A stretch of DNA of 64,000 bases, from positions 20,107 through 84,106 of the forward strand of contig LJHW01000037.1 in assembly GCA_001295865.1 (NCBI GenBank). Direction: 5' to 3'. Below the pieces are notes generated by a model. The model made no database searches and was not told where the DNA came from. It was given only the letters and a program-made list of their open reading frames with translations. Both the position numbers and the translations under genes were made by a program. The stretch is from a beta proteobacterium AAP65. Lineage in GTDB: Bacteria > Pseudomonadota > Gammaproteobacteria > Burkholderiales > Burkholderiaceae_C. This document shows, piece after piece, positions 57,795-64,000 of the stretch. Within the stretch, counting starts at the first letter, position 1, and every line of letters begins with the position of its first letter.

Positions 57795-59078
57795 TTATGC
57801 GTTGCGCAGTTCGTGGGCCCAGGCGGCAGCCTCGGCCAGTGCACGGCTGCTCTGCGCGGCGGCGGCGTCGCGCAGCGGCTTGAGAGCCACTTCACCGCGC
57901 GAGAGTTCGTCGGCACCGAAGACCAGCGCCCAGCGCGCACCGCTGGCATCGGCCTTCTTGAACTGGGTCTTCATGCTGCCGCCACCACCGTTGAGCACCA
58001 CGGCCAGGCCCTGCGCGCGCAGGGTCTCCAGCAGCGGCATCACCTGCGGCAAGGCAGCCAGGTCGGGCACCACGGCGTAGGCGTCAGGCGCGGCCGGGGG
58101 CGGCTGCAGCTGCAACGCCTCCAGCAGCAGCAGCAGGCGTTCGATGCCCAGGCCGAAGCCGACACCGGGTGCGGGCTTGCCGCCTAGCTCTTCGATGAGC
58201 TGGTCGTAGCGGCCACCGCCACACACCGTGGCCTGCGAGCCCAGGTGCGGCGTCACCCACTCGAAGACGGTGAGGTTGTAGTAGTCCATGCCGCGCACCA
58301 GGCGCGGGTTCACGCGGTAGGCCAGGCCGGCGGCGTCCAGCACGGCGCGCAGCGCGTTGAAGTGCGCAAGCGACGCCTCGCCCAGGAAGTCCATCAAGCG
58401 CGGCGCGGCATCGACCAGCGCCTGCATCGTGGGGTTCTTGGTGTCCAGAATGCGCAGCGGGTTGCTGTGCAGGCGGCGCTTGGCTTCTTCGTCGAGCTGT
58501 TCGGCGTGGGCTTCCAGGTAGGCGATGAGCGCGGCGCGGTGGGCCTTGCGCTCTTCGGGCTGGCCCAGGCTGTTGATCTCCAGCGTGACGTCATTTCCTT
58601 CCTTCAGACCCAGCTCGCGCCACAGCGCACGCACCATCAGGATGAGCTCGGCGTCGACGTCGGGCCCGGCGTGGCCGAAGGCTTCCACATCGAGCTGGTG
58701 GAACTGGCGGTAGCGGCCCTTCTGCGGGCGCTCGCGGCGGAACATCGGGCCCATCTGCCACACGCGCAGCGGGCCGTTGTAGAGCGCGTTGTGTTCGTTG
58801 ATGGCGCGCACCATGCCGGCGGTGGCCTCGGGGCGCAACGTGAGGCGGTCGCCGTTCATGCTGTCTTCGAAGGAGTACATCTCCTTTTCGACGATGTCGG
58901 TCACCTCGCCCAGCCCGCGCACGAACAGCGCCGTGGGTTCCACGATGGGCGTGCGCAGCCCGCGGTAGCCGTAACGCGCCAGCACGCGGCGCACGGTGTC
59001 TTCGAACCACTCCCAGCGCGCCGAATCGGCGGGCAGGATGTCGTTCATGCCTTTGACGGCGGTGAGTTTTTCAGCCAT
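57795..59078 (-). CDS. hisS: Histidyl-tRNA synthetase
   Basis: HisS (427 aa) charges tRNA-His. Class II motifs include [33 protein letters not shown] (motif 2 area, RxE) and [37 protein letters not shown]; the C-terminal anticodon domain is complete. It follows ispG in the same direction. Confidence 0.98.
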   Translation of the reverse strand: MAEKLTAVKGMNDILPADSARWEWFEDTVRRVLARYGYRGLRTPIVEPTALFVRGLGEVTDIVEKEMYSFEDSMNGDRLTLRPEATAGMVRAINEHNALYNGPLRVWQMGPMFRRERPQKGRYRQFHQLDVEAFGHAGPDVDAELILMVRALWRELGLKEGNDVTLEINSLGQPEERKAHRAALIAYLEAHAEQLDEEAKRRLHSNPLRILDTKNPTMQALVDAAPRLMDFLGEASLAHFNALRAVLDAAGLAYRVNPRLVRGMDYYNLTVFEWVTPHLGSQATVCGGGRYDQLIEELGGKPAPGVGFGLGIERLLLLLEALQLQPPPAAPDAYAVVPDLAALPQVMPLLETLRAQGLAVVLNGGGGSMKTQFKKADASGARWALVFGADELSRGEVALKPLRDAAAAQSSRALAEAAAWAHELRNA

Positions 59079-59145
59079 GGGAGATCAGGCGCAACGACGC
59101 GCCTTGCAAGTCGAGTGGAGGAGGTCGGGGGTGCGACGCGCGGCG

Positions 59146-60423
<1,278 letters not shown>

Positions 60424-60469
60424 GGCAGGGTCTCGTTCACTTGGGGGCGCCCCTCGGGCACCGGCCGGT

Positions 60470-61450
60470 TCAGCGCAGTTCCACGCGCGCCACATTCTCG
60501 CGCGTGCTCGGCCCCAGGTCGTAGGGGCGGCCGCGGAAAGCCAGCTGCGTACTGGCGGCATTGCCGATCACCAGGCGCATCGGCAAGCTGCCGTCCACGC
60601 CCACGGTTTCACCAGGCTGCACGGTGCGCGAGAGCAGCAGCTGGCCATTGCCGTCGCGCACCTCCACCCAGCTGGCTTCGGTGCTGCGCAGCTGCAGCAG
60701 GTTCGCCGCGGGCGGCGTGGCTGCGGCCACGGGCGCAGGGGCAGCAGCCACAGCGCCGCCTGTCCCCACAAGAGCCGCGGTTCCCGCGGCAGCCGAAGTG
60801 ACGGCCGCAGGTGCGGACTCGCTGGCAGCCAGCTCGGGGCCCTGGGCCGCAAAAACCGTTTCGATCAGCGGCTGCGAAGCGGCCGTCGCAGCTGCACTGG
60901 CTGCCAGCGGGGGGGCTGAAGCGCCCAGATCGAGCACGGCAGGCGCCGAAGCCGGCGTGGCCACCGGGGCCACGCCCGGCGACATCTGCCAGCCGGCCCA
61001 CCAGTGCCCGGGCACGAAGATCACCACCAGCGCCGCGACGACAAACACCAGCGTGGCCCACAGCATGGGCTTGCGCGCCGCACCGGCGACCAGACCCGGG
61101 TCTTCGCGTCCGGGCCGCTCGCGGAAGGGCGTGTTGAGCCCACCGCTGCCAGGCTCCAGCGCCACGGTGGCGGGTGCGGGCGGCATCAGTTCCAGCACCG
61201 CACGTGCATCGATCTTCAGCGTGCGGCACACCGTCTGCGCGAGCGCGCGGGTGAAGGTGGCGTCGGGCAGCTCGTCGTAGCGGTCGTTTTCCAGCGCCTC
61301 CAGCTTGCGCGGCGCCACCTTGATGGCGGCCGCCAGTGCGGCGATGTGCAGCCCCTGCTTTTCACGCGCGGCGCGCAGCATGGCGCCGGCAGAGCCAGCA
61401 CCGCCTGGATGGCCGGCCTGGCCCGGAAGGCCCGCCTGGGGCTCAGTCAT
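60470..61450 (-). CDS. rodZ: RodZ-like cytoskeleton-anchoring protein
   Basis: This 326-aa protein has an N-terminal HTH_25 domain ([35 protein letters not shown]), one membrane segment ([18 protein letters not shown]), a long Ala/Pro/Thr periplasmic linker and a C-terminal DUF4115 domain ([20 protein letters not shown]). This is the RodZ plan, linking MreB to the cell wall machinery. It overlaps the pilW stop by eight bases. Confidence 0.9.
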   Translation of the reverse strand: MTEPQAGLPGQAGHPGGAGSAGAMLRAAREKQGLHIAALAAAIKVAPRKLEALENDRYDELPDATFTRALAQTVCRTLKIDARAVLELMPPAPATVALEPGSGGLNTPFRERPGREDPGLVAGAARKPMLWATLVFVVAALVVIFVPGHWWAGWQMSPGVAPVATPASAPAVLDLGASAPPLAASAAATAASQPLIETVFAAQGPELAASESAPAAVTSAAAGTAALVGTGGAVAAAPAPVAAATPPAANLLQLRSTEASWVEVRDGNGQLLLSRTVQPGETVGVDGSLPMRLVIGNAASTQLAFRGRPYDLGPSTRENVARVELR

Positions 61451-62258
61451 CGAAACGCCCTCTCTCGAACAACAGCACCTCCGCCGATGTCGGGAAGCGC
61501 TCCTGCAGCTTGCGGCCGAATTCCTGCACGCCCTGCACATTGCCCAGGCGGCGCTCGATGCGCGCCGCCAGCCACAAACTCTGTGCGCTGCTCAGCTCGG
61601 GCTGGGCGTTGATGCGCGAAATGTAGAAACGCGCGCGCTCCAGTTCGCCGCGGCGCAGCAGCACGTCGCTCAGGTTGTAGGCCGTCACCGGGTTGGCCGG
61701 GTCGAGCTCGTAAGAACGCGACAGCGTGCGCTCGGCTTCGGCCCAGCGGCCGGCACGCGCCTGGCACACGCCTTGCGCCAGCAGCGTGCGCGTGGCGTCG
61801 CGGTACTGCGGCTGCGCCAGGGCGTTGGTGAACTGCGTCTCGGCCTCGGTCCAGCGCTGCTGCTGGCACAGGAACCAGCCGTAGTTGTGCATGGTGCCGC
61901 CCTCGCGCGGCGCCAGCTGCAGAGCGCGCTGGAAGCTTTGGTCGGCGAGTGCGTTGTCGCCCTTGCTGGCCAGCGCCAACGCGCGCAGGTTGTAGGCGTC
62001 GGGCAGATCGGGCTTGGCCGCCAGCGCCTTCTGCACTTCTTCGAGCGCCGTGTCGGCCTGGCCGCGCCCCAGGTAGAGCGCCGCCAGCTCCAGGCGAACC
62101 TGGGCGCGTTTGTCGGGGTCCGCAGGCTCGCTGGGGGTGCGCGCCGGCTCGGCGCCCGACGTGGTGGTGGTGGTGCTGACGCAGCCCGCCATCAGCGCCG
62201 CCAGGGCCAGCCAGAGCCCGAGAGCCCGCCCGTGCACCTGCCCGCGAAAATTCTTCAT
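61443..62258 (-). CDS. pilW: Type IV pilus biogenesis lipoprotein PilW (PilF)
   Basis: This 271-aa lipoprotein has the lipobox LMAGC at residues ~22-26 and TPR repeats ([25 protein letters not shown]-like [20 protein letters not shown]). PilW/PilF helps the PilQ secretin multimerise. It lies between rlmN and rodZ, the conserved location in proteobacteria, and its start overlaps the rlmN stop (ATGA). Confidence 0.92.
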   Translation of the reverse strand: MKNFRGQVHGRALGLWLALAALMAGCVSTTTTTSGAEPARTPSEPADPDKRAQVRLELAALYLGRGQADTALEEVQKALAAKPDLPDAYNLRALALASKGDNALADQSFQRALQLAPREGGTMHNYGWFLCQQQRWTEAETQFTNALAQPQYRDATRTLLAQGVCQARAGRWAEAERTLSRSYELDPANPVTAYNLSDVLLRRGELERARFYISRINAQPELSSAQSLWLAARIERRLGNVQGVQEFGRKLQERFPTSAEVLLFERGRFDD

Positions 62259-63379
62259 GCCGAGCCTCCAGCCACGATGGGAATCACCGCGCGCTGGCGC
62301 GCCAGCCGATCGCGTGCGTTGGTGCGGTCTTGCACCTCGCCGGCCAGCTGGCCGCAGGCGGCGTCGATGTCATCACCGCGCGTCTTGCGCACGGTGGTGA
62401 CGATGCCCGAGGCCTGCAGCACCTGCGCAAACGCCTGCACCCGTTCGCGTGGCGAACGCAGCAGGCCCGAGGCCGGGAAAGGGTTGAACGGAATCAGGTT
62501 CAGCTTGCAGGGCAGCCGCGACTTGAGCAGCTTCACGAGCGCCTGCGCATGCTCGGGCGTGTCGTTCACGCCATCGAGCATGCAGTACTCGAAGGTGATG
62601 AAGTCGCGCGGCGCGGCGCTGAGGTAGCGCACGCAAGCATCGAGCAGTTCGTCGATCGGGTACTTGCGGTTCAGCGGCACGAGGTGGTCGCGCAGCGTGT
62701 CATCGGGCGCGTGCAGAGAGACGGCCAAGGCCACCGGGCAATCGTCACGCAGGCGGTCGATCATCGGCACCACGCCGGAAGTGGACACCGTCACGCGGCG
62801 GCGGCTCAGGCCGTAGGCGTGGTCGTCGAGCATGGTGCGCAACGCGGGCACGAGCGCGCTGTAGTTCTGCAGCGGCTCGCCCATGCCCATCATAACGACG
62901 TTGTCGATGGCGCGTTCGCCGTCTTTCAGGCCGAGCGTCTGGCGCAGGCGGTGCTCGGCGAACCACAGCTGCGCGACGATCTCGCCCGTGGCCAGGTTGC
63001 GGCTGAAGCCCTGGTGCCCGGTGCTGCAGAAACGGCAGCCCACGGCGCACCCGGCCTGCGAGCTGACGCACAGCGTGCCGCGGTCGGCCTCGGGGATGAA
63101 CACGGTTTCCACCGCGTTGCCGTCGCCCACGTCGAACAGCCACTTGGTGGTGCCGTCGGCAGAGACGTGCTCGCTGATCAGCGGCAGGCCGCGCACCTCG
63201 GCGGCGCCGGCGAGCTTGCCGCGCAGGCTCTTGGCCAGGTCGGACATCTGCTCGAAGTCGGCCTGGCCTTTCTGGTGGATCCAGCGGTAGAGCTGGACGG
63301 CGCGGAAGCGCTTCTCGCCCAGCCCTTCGCAGAAGGCCGCCAGCCCCTCGAGATCGAAGTCGAGCAGGTTGACGGCCAT
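62255..63379 (-). CDS. rlmN: 23S rRNA / tRNA adenine-C2 methyltransferase RlmN
   Basis: RlmN (374 aa) is a radical-SAM enzyme methylating A2503 of 23S rRNA and A37 of some tRNAs. The radical-SAM CxxxCxxC motif is in [17 protein letters not shown], and the N-terminal [20 protein letters not shown] region is typical. Length is normal. It follows ndk by seven bases. Confidence 0.98.
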   Translation of the reverse strand: MAVNLLDFDLEGLAAFCEGLGEKRFRAVQLYRWIHQKGQADFEQMSDLAKSLRGKLAGAAEVRGLPLISEHVSADGTTKWLFDVGDGNAVETVFIPEADRGTLCVSSQAGCAVGCRFCSTGHQGFSRNLATGEIVAQLWFAEHRLRQTLGLKDGERAIDNVVMMGMGEPLQNYSALVPALRTMLDDHAYGLSRRRVTVSTSGVVPMIDRLRDDCPVALAVSLHAPDDTLRDHLVPLNRKYPIDELLDACVRYLSAAPRDFITFEYCMLDGVNDTPEHAQALVKLLKSRLPCKLNLIPFNPFPASGLLRSPRERVQAFAQVLQASGIVTTVRKTRGDDIDAACGQLAGEVQDRTNARDRLARQRAVIPIVAGGSA

Positions 63380-63386
63380 CGCTTCT

Positions 63387-63812
63387 TTACCGGCTGTAAA
63401 CGTTCATGCCGGGGAAGAAGAACGCGATTTCGACCGCAGCGGTCTCGGGCGCGTCGCTGCCGTGCACGGCGTTGGCGTCGATGCTGTCGGCGAAGTCGGC
63501 GCGGATGGTGCCCTTCTCGGCCTTCTTCGGGTCGGTGGCGCCCATCAACTCGCGGTTCTTGGCGATGGCGCCTTCACCTTCGAGCGCCTGGATCATCACC
63601 GGGCCGCTGATCATGAAGCTGACCAGGTCGTTGAAGAAGGGGCGTGCCTTGTGCACGGCGTAGAAGGCCTCGGCCTCGCCACGCGACAGGTGCGCCATCT
63701 TCGCGGCGACGACCTTCAGGCCGGCGCCTTCGAAACGCGCGTAGATCTGGCCGATGACGTTCTTGGCCACGGCGTCGGGCTTGATGATGGAAAGGGTGCG
63801 TTCAATGGCCAT
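63387..63812 (-). CDS. ndk: Nucleoside diphosphate kinase
   Basis: Ndk (141 aa) transfers phosphate between NTPs and NDPs through a phosphohistidine. [20 protein letters not shown] starts the ferredoxin-like fold and [20 protein letters not shown] has the catalytic His. AGGAG lies 11 bases before the ATG, and a TACAAT -10-like sequence lies at 63855-63860. Confidence 0.98.
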   Translation of the reverse strand: MAIERTLSIIKPDAVAKNVIGQIYARFEGAGLKVVAAKMAHLSRGEAEAFYAVHKARPFFNDLVSFMISGPVMIQALEGEGAIAKNRELMGATDPKKAEKGTIRADFADSIDANAVHGSDAPETAAVEIAFFFPGMNVYSR

Positions 63813-63854
63813 GATGAAAAGTTCTCCTGAATCAACGACTTGGCAAAGCTTTTG

Positions 63855-63860
63855 ATTGTA
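63855..63860 (-). promoter_or_regulatory. Possible -10 of the ndk promoter
   Basis: Minus-strand TACAAT has five of six matches to TATAAT, 43 bases before ndk. No convincing -35 is seen at 16-18 bases, so the call is weak. Confidence 0.3.
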
Positions 63861-63920
63861 GCGCGGCGCCAGGGGGCTTCAGCCCTTGCAGCGCAGCACG
63901 CCGTGGACGCTGGCGCGGTC

Positions 63921-64000
63921 TCAGCGGCCGCCCTTGCGGCCACCTTTGGGGCCGCTGGGTCTGCCACCGCCCCCGCCCCCGCCGCCGCCCGTGTTCGGCC
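63921..64000 (-). CDS. C-terminal end of a Gly-rich basic protein (partial)
   Basis: The minus strand reads a Gly-run followed by RPSGPKGGRKGGR and a TGA at 63921. Gly/Arg/Lys-rich tails like this occur on RNA-binding proteins and on pseudouridine synthases such as RluB, but too little is in the window to assign a function, and even the reading frame is supported only by the tail's composition and strand. Confidence 0.35.
   Translation of the reverse strand, partial: PNTGGGGGGGGGRPSGPKGGRKGGR

Noticed and set aside
63861..63890. GGGCTGAAGCCCCC inverted repeat upstream of ndk as a terminator for the partial gene
   Set aside because: Short stem, no T-rich tail on the minus strand; not convincing.

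Overview
The window is a very GC-rich chromosomal segment from a betaproteobacterium, almost certainly order Burkholderiales (Rubrivivax/Leptothrix/Methylibium/Comamonadaceae-like; inferred from gene orders and repeat type, genus not determinable). Supporting signs are PriB between S6 and S18, a HisZ-purA-phosphoribosyltransferase run, the der-bamB-yfgM-hisS-ispG-rodZ-pilW-rlmN-ndk order, and a GC-rich intergenic repeat of a type common in this order. Almost every position is accounted for by conserved core genes; no plasmid, phage, IS element or CRISPR array is visible.

Layout. (1) 1-10.9 kb: a flagellar cluster, flgBCDEFGHIJK on the minus strand (flgK runs off the left edge) and divergent flgA-flgM-flgN on the plus strand. 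flgM has a very good sigma-28 promoter, a terminator-like hairpin separates flgF from flgG, and two copies of an 86-bp repeat lie in the cluster. (2) 10.9-15.2 kb: an unrecognised secreted six-cysteine protein, the replicative helicase DnaB, and the rpsF-priB-rpsR-rplI operon. (3) 15.3-21.2 kb: a two-subunit sodium:solute symporter, then PEP synthase (ppsA) divergent from its regulatory kinase/phosphorylase (ppsR). (4) 21.2-36.3 kb, all minus strand: rpsB-tsf-pyrH-frr-uppS-cdsA-dxr-rseP-bamA-ompH-lpxD-fabZ-lpxA-lpxB-rnhB-SpoU methyltransferase, a translation and envelope-biogenesis supercluster with many overlapping start/stop codons. (5) 36.6-40.0 kb: a DadA-like oxidoreductase, NAD(P)HX repair enzyme and a MarR regulator. 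(6) 40.1-44.9 kb: an aromatic-acid catabolic island: feruloyl-CoA synthetase (divergent from the MarR gene), vanillate O-demethylase vanAB and GntR-type vanR with two ATTGGATCCAAT-type operators. (7) 44.9-54.5 kb: RNase R, tRNA-Leu(CAG), a phosphoribosyltransferase, purA, hisZ, hflC, hflK, hflX, hfq. (8) 54.6-64 kb: der, bamB, yfgM-like, hisS, ispG, rodZ-like, pilW, rlmN, ndk, and the last codons of a Gly-rich protein.

How they work together: the window combines motility assembly, ribosome and replication genes, lipid A/isoprenoid/outer-membrane assembly, RNA control (Hfq, RNase R, HflX) and one substrate-inducible module that would activate ferulate and demethylate vanillate. I did not find a clearly novel biological system. 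The most worthwhile leads are regulatory or domain-level: the van operator pair, the inverted repeats in the ppsA/ppsR and MarR/fcs divergent promoters, a long rpsB leader with a perfect hairpin, an EF-hand-like loop in the symporter, a possible non-canonical AUC start of an RNase R lacking its N-terminal helix-turn-helix, the six-Cys secreted protein and the 86-bp repeat.
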